From the NCBI GenBank assembly GCA_017465505.1, contig JAFTWB010000006.1, forward strand, positions 219,781 to 283,780: a stretch of DNA of 64,000 nucleotides. Reading direction: 5' to 3'. This DNA is from Clostridia bacterium. Lineage in GTDB: Bacteria > Bacillota > Clostridia > Oscillospirales > Acutalibacteraceae. This document shows, piece by piece, positions 7,596-16,681 of this stretch. A model generated the notes under the pieces. The model had not been told where the DNA came from. It did no database searches and saw only the letters and a list, made by a program, of their open reading frames with translations. The translations under genes were made by a program, and so were the position numbers. How positions within the stretch are numbered: position 1 is the stretch's first letter; each line of letters begins with the position of its first letter.

Positions 7596-8720
7596 ATGAA
7601 AGAAGACAATAATCAGGAGTTTGTAGACATCAGCTCCTCTGCTGTCAAAAGCGTTGATCCACATAAAAAGTCTAAGAAAAAATTGCTTGTTATCAAAGTG
7701 ATTTGCTGCGTTTTGGCGGTGATTTTCCTTGTTGGAGGAGTGGCTTCAATCGGTTATTATTCCATAGTTAATAAATTTAACTACGAGGATATCGACAAAA
7801 AGCCCTCAAAAAAACCTGCTTCAACCAGCCCGACAGGAGAAACCGACCCCGATGTGCTTATATTTGACAATGAGGACGGCAATCTTCTCACTGACCCCTA
7901 TATCCTCAATATTATGCTTTTCGGTGCTGACCAGTACGGCAATGAGGGCCTTAGTGACACAATGATTCTTCTTTCCATTGACAATCGTCACGAAAAAATC
8001 AAAATGACCTCTTTTCTAAGAGATACCTACATTTCAATTCCCGGTTACTATTCTTCAAAACTTAACGCCGCTTACGCTTTAGGCGGTGCAGAGCTTTCCA
8101 TTGCAACCATTGAATCAAACTATGGTATCCAGATTGACCGTTACGCTATTGTTAACTTCGAAACTTTCAAGGAAATTGTTGACATTATGGGTGGGGTTGA
8201 GATTTATCTCACTCAGGATGAAATCTATTACATCAACGACCAGATTGCCCAGAACGGACAGTCTGAGTACCTGCCTTATGACACAGTTGAAGGTATGGTT
8301 ACACTTAACGGCCAGCAAGCTCTCTGGTACGCCAGAAACCGAGGCGGCTATGTAAACGGCACCGAATACGGTGGCTCAGACTGGGACAGAGTAGAAAGGC
8401 AGCGTAAATTCCTTAACGCAGTTATCGACCAGCTCAAAACCTCAGCTTCTCTTACAGAGATTGTTCAGATAGTAAACGCAGTCGGTCCTAATATTACCAC
8501 AAATCTTAAAAACAGTGAGATTACTACTCTTGTTTCCGGTGCTCTTACGTACCTGAGCTACGAGGTTCAGCAGCTGTCTGTTCCCACAGAAGGCACCTGG
8601 AGCTACGGTTATAATGAAGCAGGTTCGGTTATTCTTGTTGACAACTGGAACAGAGCTCGCTATGATTTAGCAAAGTTTATCTACGAGGATTCTGTTGTAG
8701 ATACCTATTCATACTACTAA
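7596..8720 (+). CDS. LytR-CpsA-Psr (LCP) family cell-wall polymer ligase
   Basis: LCP proteins move lipid-linked teichoic acid or capsular polymers onto peptidoglycan at the outer face of the membrane. 374 residues: cytosolic basic N-terminus, one membrane helix near 30-56, a low-complexity linker (KPSKKPASTSPTGETDPD), then the LCP domain with FGADQYGNEGLSDTM and SFLRDTYISIPG, the Asp/Arg pyrophosphate-binding signature, and VERQRKFLNAV further on. The start is ATG 7596 after AAGGTG; the longer frame starts within the promoter spacer region. It stands alone between a promoter and a strong terminator. It may attach the glycan made by the GT2/LicD operon, which is not shown by sequence. Confidence 0.92.
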   Translation: MKEDNNQEFVDISSSAVKSVDPHKKSKKKLLVIKVICCVLAVIFLVGGVASIGYYSIVNKFNYEDIDKKPSKKPASTSPTGETDPDVLIFDNEDGNLLTDPYILNIMLFGADQYGNEGLSDTMILLSIDNRHEKIKMTSFLRDTYISIPGYYSSKLNAAYALGGAELSIATIESNYGIQIDRYAIVNFETFKEIVDIMGGVEIYLTQDEIYYINDQIAQNGQSEYLPYDTVEGMVTLNGQQALWYARNRGGYVNGTEYGGSDWDRVERQRKFLNAVIDQLKTSASLTEIVQIVNAVGPNITTNLKNSEITTLVSGALTYLSYEVQQLSVPTEGTWSYGYNEAGSVILVDNWNRARYDLAKFIYEDSVVDTYSYY

Positions 8721-8723
8721 AAA

Positions 8724-8762
8724 ACACGCCGCAGTTAATTAAAACTGCGGCGTAAATTTTTA
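8724..8762. terminator. Bidirectional intrinsic terminator
   Basis: ACGCCGCAGTT and AACTGCGGCGT form a near-perfect stem followed by TTTTT on the plus strand and preceded by an A-run that serves the minus strand. It separates the convergent LCP gene and the membrane-protein pair. Confidence 0.9.
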
Positions 8763-9329
8763 TTCGGATTTCTTTTTAAGCGGCTTTAGCTCAAAAAGCA
8801 TAAGATTAAGCATAAGCTCAACATACATCAACGGCAGAATAAGATAAGTGCAGCTGAATCCTATAAATAAGGAAATAACCACAACCCCGATAACCGAAAG
8901 AGCAACCAGAAGTCCTGCAAAGCCCAAGGCGAAAACCTTGTTATAAATACATCCTCTTACCGTAAGTCCGGCAACAAGATAAGGGTAAAACATAAGAATA
9001 CAAACTGCAATTCCTAAGATTTCAAGGCCCTGTAAGAGCTGGAAAAACCAAAGAACACCAAAAGCCATTACAATAAAAACCGAAATAATATAGCAGGGAA
9101 ACTCGCCGAAAGCGGGTTTCTTTGTTTTTATTATCATAAATGCGGATGTTCCGATTGTAAGTGGAATTACAGAAAGAATTGAGCCCAAACTGCTGAATCC
9201 AATGGCAACCCCGGCAGGAGTAAAGTCAATCCTTACAACAGAAAAGATGAGCATAAAAACTGCAATAGCAATCATAGCGATTATCAGTTTTTTGTGTTCT
9301 TTAAGCTCTACGGCTTTAATTTTTTTCAC
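8760..9329 (-). CDS. Membrane protein of unknown function
   Basis: 189 residues, five to six hydrophobic segments with a charged start (MKKIKAVELKEHKK) and basic tail (KPLKKKSE). No family recognised. Its ATG overlaps the stop of the upstream membrane-protein gene by four bases (9326-9329), so the pair is one transcription and translation unit and may form a complex. Ends at the bidirectional terminator. Confidence 0.7.
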   Translation of the reverse strand: MKKIKAVELKEHKKLIIAMIAIAVFMLIFSVVRIDFTPAGVAIGFSSLGSILSVIPLTIGTSAFMIIKTKKPAFGEFPCYIISVFIVMAFGVLWFFQLLQGLEILGIAVCILMFYPYLVAGLTVRGCIYNKVFALGFAGLLVALSVIGVVVISLFIGFSCTYLILPLMYVELMLNLMLFELKPLKKKSE

Positions 9330-10015
9330 TTTCTCATTCTCCTTGGAACATATTTTTCCTTCTTAGCCTTACCCTCTATCTGAGCTCTTGTTTTTGAAGA
9401 AAGACAGAACAGAATAGCGCCGATAGTAAGAGGAACGGTATAGATTTTTACGAAGAGAGTATATCCGCTTACGGTGTAGATTGTTGCATAAGAAATTACG
9501 GAATAAAGTATAATAATAACCGAAGCAACCGAAGAAAGAATAACAGGGAATCCTGTTTTGAGTAAGCCAAGGATATAAACAAGTACGAGAGCACAAGTTA
9601 TAAAGACAAGACCTGCCTGAGCAATGTCTATATAATTCTGAGTATAACTGGGGTGCATTGACAAAGACTGCGCCAGGGCTTTTTTGTTGGTATAAGCTGA
9701 AAAATCAATTATAAGCTTCATCGCAGAGCTTATAACACCGAGCACAGCCGCAGGGAGCAAAGCGACACTTGCACGTCTTAAGTCAAAAACGGTAACTCCT
9801 GCCAACAAAGCAAGGGCAAATATTGCTCTTATACATATATATACATTATAAAAGACGGTTTCGTTTGTACCTTCAACCCTTGTAAACTGAGAGCACAGTG
9901 CAACCCACATTACCATCAATATGGGTAAACAACCTAAAATTGCAAGAAAAATGCAAAGTGTAGGCAGTGATGACCTCTTATGAACCAAGGGGAAGGATAT
10001 TTTTAATGATTTCAT
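9326..10015 (-). CDS. Membrane protein of unknown function
   Basis: 229 residues with about six hydrophobic segments; the C-terminal tail is strongly basic (KAKKEKYVPRRMRK). The start is ATG 10015, seven bases after GGAGGG; an in-frame TTG at 10030 would place the ribosome site inside the gene. No family recognised. Coupled by a four-base overlap to the next membrane protein. Nothing in the neighbours (LCP gene, YlmC-type gene) fixes a role. Confidence 0.72.
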   Translation of the reverse strand: MKSLKISFPLVHKRSSLPTLCIFLAILGCLPILMVMWVALCSQFTRVEGTNETVFYNVYICIRAIFALALLAGVTVFDLRRASVALLPAAVLGVISSAMKLIIDFSAYTNKKALAQSLSMHPSYTQNYIDIAQAGLVFITCALVLVYILGLLKTGFPVILSSVASVIIILYSVISYATIYTVSGYTLFVKIYTVPLTIGAILFCLSSKTRAQIEGKAKKEKYVPRRMRK

Positions 10016-10200
10016 ATAAAATCCCTCCAAGGATAAATTTATTCTATTTTAACATAATTTGATTATTTTTCAATAGAATTACCTAAAATTTCAAAAAAGA
10101 CTCACTTAAAAAAACGCAAAGCACGAATTAAAACAAATTTTTCATAATAAATATAGTATTGTATAAGCCGTTCTAAAATCGCTTTTAAAGGGGATAAGAG

Positions 10201-10482
10201 ATGATAAGCAGGGTAGCAGACCTTAGAAGAAAAGAAGTAATCGACAGCGTAAGTGGTGTCAGAGTTGGCTTTATAGACGATGTAGAAATAGACACTCTCA
10301 CCGCTTCTGTTCGCTCGGTAGTAATCTTTGGACGCCCTCGTTTATTGGGGATTTTTGGTAAAAGTGAAGATGTAATCATACCTTGGAGCGATATTACCTT
10401 AATTGGGGAAGATACGGTTTTAGTCGCAACAAATGTCAGAAATAAACAAAAAACCATTAAACAAAGTAAGTTCTTTCGTTAA
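10201..10482 (+). CDS. YlmC/YmxH family protein (PRC-barrel)
   Basis: Small protein of 93 residues with a single PRC-barrel-like domain: MISRVADLRRKEVIDSVSG, then GFIDDVEID, a GRPRLLGIFGKSEDVIIPW stretch and a final strand around LIGEDTVLV. This pattern is the YlmC/YmxH family found throughout endospore formers and often linked to sporulation; the molecular function is not known. Start ATG after AAAGGGGAT. The next gene begins 389 bases downstream. Confidence 0.85.
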   Translation: MISRVADLRRKEVIDSVSGVRVGFIDDVEIDTLTASVRSVVIFGRPRLLGIFGKSEDVIIPWSDITLIGEDTVLVATNVRNKQKTIKQSKFFR

Positions 10483-10871
10483 AATAACGACATCGAAAGT
10501 TTGTGCCATCTAGCAACTCACATAAAGAACGAGGATAAATTTTGTATAATATGACGAACCGTAATTCTATAAAAGAATAAAAGCGGTAAAATAATTCTCT
10601 TATAGAACTAAAAACAAGGCGGTGAATTTTTGCAAAATCCAAAAAAGTATGCCATAATACACCTCGGATTGTGTGATCAAGCAAAAATTTTACTGCTTAC
10701 ACAAGACCTCATTGAATCTCTGCAAAGCTCCAAAATAAAATTTCCTTTTGGAAACTTGAAGCCGAGCACAGTGTGACAATTCAATAAGGCTCTTGTCTTA
10801 GAGCGCTTCAGCCGCAAAAGCGGTATGCACAGAACTTTACTTTGTATGCGCTCGGAATAAGGAGGACAAAT
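10483..10871 (+). other. Long structured leader/intergenic region upstream of the SleB-type gene
   Basis: 389 bases without a recognised gene. It holds a TATAAT preceded by TTTTG near 10540-10550 (possible -10, poor -35), a hairpin with arms TTCTATAA-A-AGAAT (10565-10578) and ATTCT-C-TTATAGAA (10594-10607), a 48-codon ORF (10630-10776), a hairpin GGCTCT/AGAGC near 10785-10805, and CCGCAAAAGCGG near 10812-10823 enclosed by GAGCG and CGCTC arms that end just before the ribosome site. No known riboswitch consensus, including the c-di-AMP ydaO type, could be fitted. Confidence 0.55.
10630..10776 (+). CDS. Possible 48-residue small protein or leader peptide
   Basis: TTG start with GGCGGTG five bases upstream, then 48 codons ending in TGA. 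The peptide is hydrophobic in the middle (YAIIHLGLCDQAKILLLTQ) with a polar end (SSKIKFPFGNLKPSTV) and no recognised family. Open-frame length alone is not convincing; the support is the ribosome site and position inside a structured leader, between a long hairpin and the SleB-type gene. It could be a leader peptide, a genuine microprotein, or chance. Confidence 0.3.
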   Translation: MQNPKKYAIIHLGLCDQAKILLLTQDLIESLQSSKIKFPFGNLKPSTV

Positions 10872-11606
10872 TTGATTAAAGCATTCAAAAGATCGACTGC
10901 TGTTTTGACACTCGCTCTTGTAATGGCAATTGCTGTTACACCCTGCCTTGTTTGTGTTCTTGCAAACTCAAACCACGCAGAGGCAGCTGTAGAGTCTGAC
11001 AGCCGACCCGAAGGAAGCATTCAGCTTGTAACCAAGACTTATAAGGAAGATAAAATTCTTTCAGCAAAGCAGGACGATGAGTCCTACTCCAGAGCTCAGG
11101 CGTTTGACCTTGCAAAAAAGGCAACCGCAAAAGCAGTAACTGAGCTTGAGGAGAAAAAAGAGTCAGGAGAGGCAGTTCTCTGTGCGACAGAGAGTGAGGA
11201 TTTTCTGCTTCAGATTGACAACCCTGATACATCTTATGTAAGCTACAGCGTAGAGCTCTCTGACTATGACAGAGATGTTCTTGAGCACCTTGTAATGGGT
11301 GAAGCAGGCGGACAGGGTTATATCGGTTGCTGTCTTGTTGCTCAGGCAATCAAAGACACAATGATCACTGACGGCTACCCTTCAGTAGACGCAGTTAGAA
11401 CCGGTAACGGTTATGCCGCTTCCCTTGATAATGTTCCCAACCAAGATGTTTTAGACGCTATCGAGTATGTATTCGATAACGGCGGTGCTGCTGTTCAGCA
11501 CAGGGTAATTTACTTTTATGCACCCAACGTATGCGAAAGCGCATTCCACGAGTCACAGAATTTTGTTGTAAGCCACGGCGGTCACAAATTCTTTGACAGA
11601 TGGTAA
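10872..11606 (+). CDS. Exported cell-wall hydrolase, SleB/CwlJ type
   Basis: 244 residues. An N-terminal signal peptide/anchor (basic MIKAFKR, hydrophobic core, ending near ANSNHAEA at 30-39), a Lys/Glu-rich linker, then a SleB/CwlJ C-terminal (Hydrolase_2) domain from about residue 130: LEHLVMGEAGGQGYIGCCLVAQAIKD with the catalytic Glu in GEAGG, and HRVIYFYAP near the end. Such enzymes cleave peptidoglycan, in many spore formers the spore cortex. The start is TTG 10872, six bases after GGAGG; the upstream ATG lacks a ribosome site. No peptidoglycan-binding domain is present, unlike B. subtilis SleB. Ends at a strong terminator. Whether it acts in germination or vegetative growth is open. Confidence 0.85.
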   Translation: MIKAFKRSTAVLTLALVMAIAVTPCLVCVLANSNHAEAAVESDSRPEGSIQLVTKTYKEDKILSAKQDDESYSRAQAFDLAKKATAKAVTELEEKKESGEAVLCATESEDFLLQIDNPDTSYVSYSVELSDYDRDVLEHLVMGEAGGQGYIGCCLVAQAIKDTMITDGYPSVDAVRTGNGYAASLDNVPNQDVLDAIEYVFDNGGAAVQHRVIYFYAPNVCESAFHESQNFVVSHGGHKFFDRW

Positions 11607-11631
11607 ATTTTTCTTATATCACCAATCAATC

Positions 11632-11671
11632 CTGAAACGCTCTTCTGAGAAAGAAGGGCGTTTCTTCTTTT
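11632..11671 (+). terminator. Intrinsic terminator after the SleB-type gene
   Basis: GAAACGCTCTTCT and AAGAAGGGCGTTTC stem followed by TTCTTTT. Confidence 0.85.
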
Positions 11672-11707
11672 ACACTATAAAAATAACAAAAAAATCCTTA
11701 AAAACCC

Positions 11708-11736
11708 TTGACTTTATCTGCATTTTTTGGTATCAT
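11708..11736 (+). promoter_or_regulatory. Sigma-A promoter of rpsB-tsf
   Basis: -35 TTGACT (11708-11713), 17-base spacer, -10 TATCAT (11731-11736). It leaves a ~110-base untranslated leader before rpsB. The leader may carry an S2 autoregulatory structure, but no consensus could be confirmed by eye. Confidence 0.8.
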
Positions 11737-11852
11737 ACTAAGGCATTACGCACGATGGGTTGCTCTGAAGGTGTAGCTTGTGACATTCGGGCTATCTTAA
11801 AAGAGTAAATTTCAAAGCTCATCGGAGGTTTTAACCTAAGGAGGAAAATAAA

Positions 11853-12590
11853 ATGTCAGTAGTATCTATGAAGCAGCTTCTCGAAGCAGGTGTTCACTTC
11901 GGTCATCAGACAAGAAGATGGAACCCCAAGATGGCAGAGTACATTTTCACAGAGAGAAACGGTATCTATATCATCGACCTTCAGAAGACTGTAAAGAAGC
12001 TTGAAGAAGCTTACAACTTTGTTCGTGACCTTTCCGTTGAGGGCAAGTCCGTTCTCTTTGTTGGTACAAAGAAGCAGGCTATGGACTCCGTTAAGGAAGA
12101 GGCAGAGCGTGCAGGCGCTTACTATGTAAACGCTCGTTGGCTCGGCGGTATGCTCACAAACTTCACAACAATCCGTCGCAGAATCGGCAGACTCAACCAG
12201 CTCAAGGCTATGGAGGCTGACGGCACATTCGATATGCTTCCCAAGAAGGAAGTTATCAAGCTCAAGCTTGAAATCGAAAAGCTCGAGAAGTTCCTCGGCG
12301 GTATCAAGGATATGGATAAGATGCCCGGCGCACTCTTCATCGTAGACCCCAGAAAAGAAAAGATTGCAGTTGCAGAAGCAAAGAAGCTCGGTATCCCCGT
12401 AGTTGCTATTGTTGATACAAACTGTGACCCCGATGAGATTGACTATGTAATCCCCGGCAATGATGACGCTATCCGTGCTGTTAAGCTTATCACAGGCGCA
12501 ATGGCAAGTGCTATCATCGAGGGCAGAGAGGGCCAGATGGGCGCTGCTGCTGTTGTTGAGGAAGAAGCAGAAGCTGAGGCAGAGGCTTAA
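11853..12590 (+). CDS. rpsB: 30S ribosomal protein S2
   Basis: Small-subunit ribosomal protein S2, 245 residues. Full-length match to the family: [23 protein letters not shown] at the start, [46 protein letters not shown]. The C-terminus is an acidic Glu/Ala tail, common in Clostridia. ATG follows AAGGAGG. Forms the usual rpsB-tsf operon with the gene 48 bases downstream. Confidence 0.98.
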   Translation: MSVVSMKQLLEAGVHFGHQTRRWNPKMAEYIFTERNGIYIIDLQKTVKKLEEAYNFVRDLSVEGKSVLFVGTKKQAMDSVKEEAERAGAYYVNARWLGGMLTNFTTIRRRIGRLNQLKAMEADGTFDMLPKKEVIKLKLEIEKLEKFLGGIKDMDKMPGALFIVDPRKEKIAVAEAKKLGIPVVAIVDTNCDPDEIDYVIPGNDDAIRAVKLITGAMASAIIEGREGQMGAAAVVEEEAEAEAEA

Positions 12591-12638
12591 TCTCTATAAA
12601 TACGTTTTAAACTAAATATACAGAGAGGATTTTAGATT

Positions 12639-13550
12639 ATGAGTTTTACAGCAAAGGACGTTAAGGCACTCAGAGAGAAAACAGGCTGCGGTATGATGGA
12701 CTGCAAAAAGGCTCTTACAGAGGCTAACGGCGATATGGACGCTGCTATCGATTTCCTTCGTGAGCAGGGTCTTGCAAAGCAGGCTAAGAAGGCTTCCAGA
12801 ATTGCTGCTGAGGGTATTGCTTATGCTCTCACTAACGATACAAACACAGTTGGCGTAGTTATCGAGGTTAACTCCGAAACTGACTTCGTTGCTAAGAATG
12901 ACGATTTCAAGAACTTCGTTGACACTTGTGCAAAGACAGTTATGGCTCAGAATCCTGCTGATGTTGACGCTCTTAAGGAGTGCAAGGCAGAAGGTACTGA
13001 GATGACTGTAGCTGAGCTTTTACAGGAGAAGGTTCTCACAATCGGCGAGAATCTCCAGATCAGACGTTTCACTCGTTTTGAGGCTCCTTGCGTTGGCTAT
13101 GTTCACGCAGGCGGCAAAATCGGTGTTATCGTTACATTTGACACAGACGTTGACACAAAGAGCGACGCATTCGTTGCTTGTGGTAAAGACGTAGCAATGC
13201 AGATTGCTGCTCTTAACACACCTTACCTCAACGCTGAGGCAGTTCCTGCAGATGTTCTTGAGCACGAGAAGAAGATTATGCGTGAGCAGCTCCTCAACGA
13301 GGGCAAGCCCGAGCAGATTATCGAGAAGATTCTCTTCGGTAAGGTTGCTAAGTACTACAAGGAGAACTGCCTTGTTGACCAGGAGTTCGTTAAGAACAAC
13401 GACCTTACAATCTCCAAGTACGTTGACTCCGTTGCTAAGGAGCTTGGCGGCAAAATTGCTATCACAGGCTTCGTTCGTTACGAGAAGGGCGATGGCATTG
13501 AGAAGCGTCAGGACGACTTCGCAGCTGAAGTTGCTTCTATGGTTAAGTAA
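12639..13550 (+). CDS. tsf: Translation elongation factor Ts
   Basis: Nucleotide-exchange factor for EF-Tu, 303 residues. N-terminal UBA-like domain with VKALREKTGCGMMDCKKAL, the TDFVAKN core (near 80-86) that opens the EF-Tu nucleotide pocket, and ALNTPYL later in the dimerisation domain. It is second in the rpsB-tsf operon and is followed by a strong terminator. Confidence 0.98.
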   Translation: MSFTAKDVKALREKTGCGMMDCKKALTEANGDMDAAIDFLREQGLAKQAKKASRIAAEGIAYALTNDTNTVGVVIEVNSETDFVAKNDDFKNFVDTCAKTVMAQNPADVDALKECKAEGTEMTVAELLQEKVLTIGENLQIRRFTRFEAPCVGYVHAGGKIGVIVTFDTDVDTKSDAFVACGKDVAMQIAALNTPYLNAEAVPADVLEHEKKIMREQLLNEGKPEQIIEKILFGKVAKYYKENCLVDQEFVKNNDLTISKYVDSVAKELGGKIAITGFVRYEKGDGIEKRQDDFAAEVASMVK

Positions 13551-13575
13551 TTTAATCTTTAACTATTAACTTTTC

Positions 13576-13608
13576 CGACGTCGGGCTTATGCCCGACGTC
13601 TTTTTTAA
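13576..13608 (+). terminator. Intrinsic terminator of rpsB-tsf
   Basis: GACGTCGGGC - TTAT - GCCCGACGTC followed by TTTTTT. Confidence 0.95.
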
Positions 13609-13655
13609 TTTCTTGTAAAAATTATTAAAGATTTGAAAATTACTGCTTTATTTCC

Positions 13656-13684
13656 TTTACAAAACCTACAAAATGTAGTATTAT
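13656..13684 (+). promoter_or_regulatory. Sigma-A promoter of the pyrH-polC operon
   Basis: -35 TTTACA (13656-13661), 17-base spacer, -10 TATTAT (13679-13684), ~37 bases before the pyrH start. The genes from pyrH to polC are tightly packed and may all be read from here. Confidence 0.75.
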
Positions 13685-13720
13685 TAGTGTGATTAAATAT
13701 ACATTAACGAGGTGATTACT

Positions 13721-14434
13721 TTGCAGGCTAAATATAAGCGTATTTTGCTTAAGCTTTCGGGCGAGTCCCTTGCAGGTGAACAAAAAACCGGTATCGATTT
13801 TGATACTGTACTTAGAATCTGCGAGCCTATAAAGAAATGTGTTGAGTTGGGCGTTGAGGTTGCAATTGTTGTTGGTGGCGGTAATTTCTGGCGTGGAAGA
13901 TCCAGTGGCAAAATGGACAGGACCAGAGCCGACCATATGGGTATGCTTGCTACATCCATCAACGCTTTGGGCGTTTGTGACGCCCTTGAGCAGTTAGGTG
14001 TTGATACACGTGTTCAGACCGCTATTTCTATGCGTGAAATTGCTGAGCCATATATCCGCGGTAAGGCTGTAAGACATTTGGAAAAGGGAAGAGTTGTTGT
14101 TTTCGGTTGCGGTACGGGTAATCCTTTCTTTTCAACCGATACAGCTGCTTCTTTAAGAGCAGCAGAAATTGAGGCAGATATTATTGTAAAAGCTACAATG
14201 GTTGACGGCGTTTATGACTCTGACCCCAAGAAGAATCCTGACGCAGTCAAGTATGACACACTTACCTTTGATGAAGTTGTAGAAAAGCACCTTGCAGTTA
14301 TGGATGGCACAGCTGCTACTATGTGCAGAGAGAACGATATTGATATTATGGTTCTTTCCATTGAGAATCCTATGAACATTTACGACGCAGTCTGCGGTGA
14401 GCCTGTAGGTACTCTTGTTACCAACAAAAAATAA
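13721..14434 (+). CDS. pyrH: UMP kinase
   Basis: Converts UMP to UDP. 237 residues from the TTG at 13721, which lies five bases after GAGGTG; the in-frame GTG at 13712 is part of that ribosome site. Amino-acid-kinase fold motifs: [64 protein letters not shown]. First gene of the pyrH-frr-uppS-cdsA-dxr-rseP-ispG-polC cluster, an order widespread in Firmicutes. Confidence 0.97.
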   Translation: MQAKYKRILLKLSGESLAGEQKTGIDFDTVLRICEPIKKCVELGVEVAIVVGGGNFWRGRSSGKMDRTRADHMGMLATSINALGVCDALEQLGVDTRVQTAISMREIAEPYIRGKAVRHLEKGRVVVFGCGTGNPFFSTDTAASLRAAEIEADIIVKATMVDGVYDSDPKKNPDAVKYDTLTFDEVVEKHLAVMDGTAATMCRENDIDIMVLSIENPMNIYDAVCGEPVGTLVTNKK

Positions 14435-14451
14435 GCAAAAGGAGATTTGTT

Positions 14452-15006
14452 ATGAATACAGTTATTAAAAATGCAGAAGACTCTATGCAAAGACGCATAA
14501 ATCACCTTGAAAGTGAATATGCAAGAATCAGAGCAGGCAGAGCTAACCCCTCAGTCCTTGATAAGCTCGTTGTAGATTATTACGGTGCTCCCACACCTAT
14601 TAAGCAGCTCGCTGCTGTTTCTGTAACAGAGGCTCGTACACTTTCTATCCAGCCCTATGACGCCTCTATTCTTCGTGCAATCGAAAAGGCTATTCAGACC
14701 TCTGATATCGGTATCAATCCTCAGAACGACGGTAAAATTATCCGTCTTGTTTTCCCACCCCTTACCGAAGATAAGCGTAAGGAAATCGTTAAGGATGTTT
14801 CCAAGCAGGCAGAAGACAGCAAGGTTCAGGTTCGTAACGAACGTAGAGACGCTATTGAAAAGCTTAAGAAAATGAAGAAAAATTCTGAGATTACAGAAGA
14901 TGACCTTGAAAACGGTCAGGAAAAAATCCAGAAGCTTACCGACAAGTTTACAAAAAAGATTGATGAGATTTGTCAGGCAAAGCAGAAAGAAGTAATGGCT
15001 ATCTGA
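14452..15006 (+). CDS. frr: Ribosome recycling factor
   Basis: Splits post-termination ribosomes with EF-G. 184 residues, standard length; RAGRANPSVLD near 30-40, YYGAPTPIKQLA, and the C-terminal coiled-coil half with RNERRDAIEKLKKMKK. ATG after AAGGAG. One base separates its stop from uppS, so uppS is probably translated by coupling. Confidence 0.98.
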   Translation: MNTVIKNAEDSMQRRINHLESEYARIRAGRANPSVLDKLVVDYYGAPTPIKQLAAVSVTEARTLSIQPYDASILRAIEKAIQTSDIGINPQNDGKIIRLVFPPLTEDKRKEIVKDVSKQAEDSKVQVRNERRDAIEKLKKMKKNSEITEDDLENGQEKIQKLTDKFTKKIDEICQAKQKEVMAI

Positions 15007-15007
15007 T

Positions 15008-15751
15008 ATGGCTTTGTTTTCTAAAAGAAAAGACAAGGAGCAGGCAGAAGTAAAAAATCTGCCTGCTCATATCGGTATAATTATGGACGGTAACGGAAGA
15101 TGGGCCAAAAAGCGTGCACTTCCTCGCAGTATGGGCCACACTGCAGGTGCTCAGACCTTCCGCAAAATTGCCCGTTATTGCTCCGATATCGGTGTAAAGC
15201 ACCTTACAGTGTATGCTTTTTCTACCGAGAACTGGCGTCGTCCCAAAGAAGAGGTTGATGCACTTATGAAGCTTTTTGAGGAATACCTCAACGAAGCTCT
15301 CAGAGATTTTAAAGACGATACTATAGTCGTTAAATTTTTAGGGGACAGAACTGCCTTTTCTCCCAAGCTTCAGGCTCTTATTAACAAAAACGAGGAAGAG
15401 TCAAAAGACAGGACAGGTATGGTTCTCAATATTGCAATGAATTATGGCGGCAGAGATGAGCTTATTACTGCTACAAAGAAAATTGCTGAGAAAGTAAAAA
15501 ACGGTGAGCTTTCTGTTGATGATATCAACGCACAGCTTATTTCCGACTCAATTTATACCGCAGGTCAGCCTGACCCCGACCTTATTATTCGCCCTAGCGG
15601 AGAGTTCAGAGTTTCCAACTTTCTCTTGTGGCAGTCGGCTTATGCCGAATACTATATCAGCGATAAATTATGGCCTGATTTTTCAACTGATGATCTTGAT
15701 AAGGCTATTGCTGAATTTTCTAAAAGAAATCGCAGATACGGCGGTGTTTAA
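15008..15751 (+). CDS. uppS: Isoprenyl (undecaprenyl) diphosphate synthase
   Basis: cis-Prenyltransferase making the undecaprenyl diphosphate carrier for cell-wall synthesis. 247 residues: IMDGNGRWAKKR at 25-36 with the catalytic Asp27, MGHTAGA, FSTENW, and a C-terminal signature RPSGEFRVSNFLLWQSAYAE. That last block has Pro and Phe where RTSGEQR is usual, a modest variation. Start directly after frr; no good ribosome site of its own. Confidence 0.96.
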   Translation: MALFSKRKDKEQAEVKNLPAHIGIIMDGNGRWAKKRALPRSMGHTAGAQTFRKIARYCSDIGVKHLTVYAFSTENWRRPKEEVDALMKLFEEYLNEALRDFKDDTIVVKFLGDRTAFSPKLQALINKNEEESKDRTGMVLNIAMNYGGRDELITATKKIAEKVKNGELSVDDINAQLISDSIYTAGQPDPDLIIRPSGEFRVSNFLLWQSAYAEYYISDKLWPDFSTDDLDKAIAEFSKRNRRYGGV

Positions 15752-15820
15752 GCACCGCCTCCGATTTTATTTCCCGGTCAATTGTGCTTTTGCTTAAATT
15801 GGCTAATTGGAGGTTTTTTT

Positions 15821-16645
15821 GTGAAGACTAGACTTATTACCGCAGGTATTGCAGCCGCAATTGCTATCGGCATTATGATTGCCAGCGAGTTTTTTCCCTG
15901 GATTGTTCTTGTGGCAATTTGTGTAATTGCCTGTATGATGGAATTTGAGTTTTTAACAGCCAAGAATTTTCATAAAGACCCTTGGTTTTTAATCCTTAGT
16001 ATTCTTTTTGTAGTATCCTCGGTGCTGGTTTCTGTTACTGATTTCTGGTTTATACCTTTTTATGTTTATACCGTGGTTTTGGTCTTTATGCAAATTCTCA
16101 GACACGAAAAGCACTCCATAACTGATGTTTTGTTTGTATATGCAGGAACAATTTTTATAGGCCTTTCTCTTCTTTGTTTTGCAAGACTTGTGTGTATTCA
16201 GTGGAAATTTGCCAGCTTCTTTGCTTGCGTTGCCCTTGTTCCGCCTTGGTTTGCTGACAGTGCCGCATATTTTACAGGCTCAGCCCTTGGTAAACACAAG
16301 CTTTGTCCTGCTATCAGCCCCAAGAAGACTGTTGAGGGTGCTATAGGCGGAGCTATCGGCTCAGTAGTGGGTTCTCAGCTTTTAGGTCTTGTATATCAGT
16401 TTGTTTTTTACGACAACGTGCTTGTAAATTATCCTGCACTTCTTTTAATCGGCATATACAGTGCCGTTATTTCTGTTGTTGGAGATCTTACATTTTCTCT
16501 TATTAAACGTGAATGTAAGATTAAAGACTACGGCTCAATTATGCCCGGTCACGGTGGAATGTTGGACCGTTTTGATTCTGTTGTGTTTACAGTTCCATTT
16601 GCACTTTTCATTTCTTACACAATGGGTCTTATCTGGCAGGTATAA
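15821..16645 (+). CDS. cdsA: Phosphatidate cytidylyltransferase
   Basis: Makes CDP-diacylglycerol from phosphatidic acid and CTP at the membrane. 274 residues with about eight hydrophobic segments and the CdsA signature near the end: SPKKTVEGAIGG, then GDLTFSLIKRECKIKDYG and MPGHGGMLDRFDS. The GTG start at 15821 follows GGAGG by seven bases; the longer frame begins before that site. Confidence 0.96.
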   Translation: MKTRLITAGIAAAIAIGIMIASEFFPWIVLVAICVIACMMEFEFLTAKNFHKDPWFLILSILFVVSSVLVSVTDFWFIPFYVYTVVLVFMQILRHEKHSITDVLFVYAGTIFIGLSLLCFARLVCIQWKFASFFACVALVPPWFADSAAYFTGSALGKHKLCPAISPKKTVEGAIGGAIGSVVGSQLLGLVYQFVFYDNVLVNYPALLLIGIYSAVISVVGDLTFSLIKRECKIKDYGSIMPGHGGMLDRFDSVVFTVPFALFISYTMGLIWQV

Positions 16646-16681
16646 TCAACTTTTATTCAGGTCAATAATAAGGAAGATATT

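Noticed and set aside
10483-10871. c-di-AMP (ydaO) riboswitch before the SleB-type gene
   Set aside because: These riboswitches often control wall hydrolases, but the conserved blocks of that aptamer could not be found.
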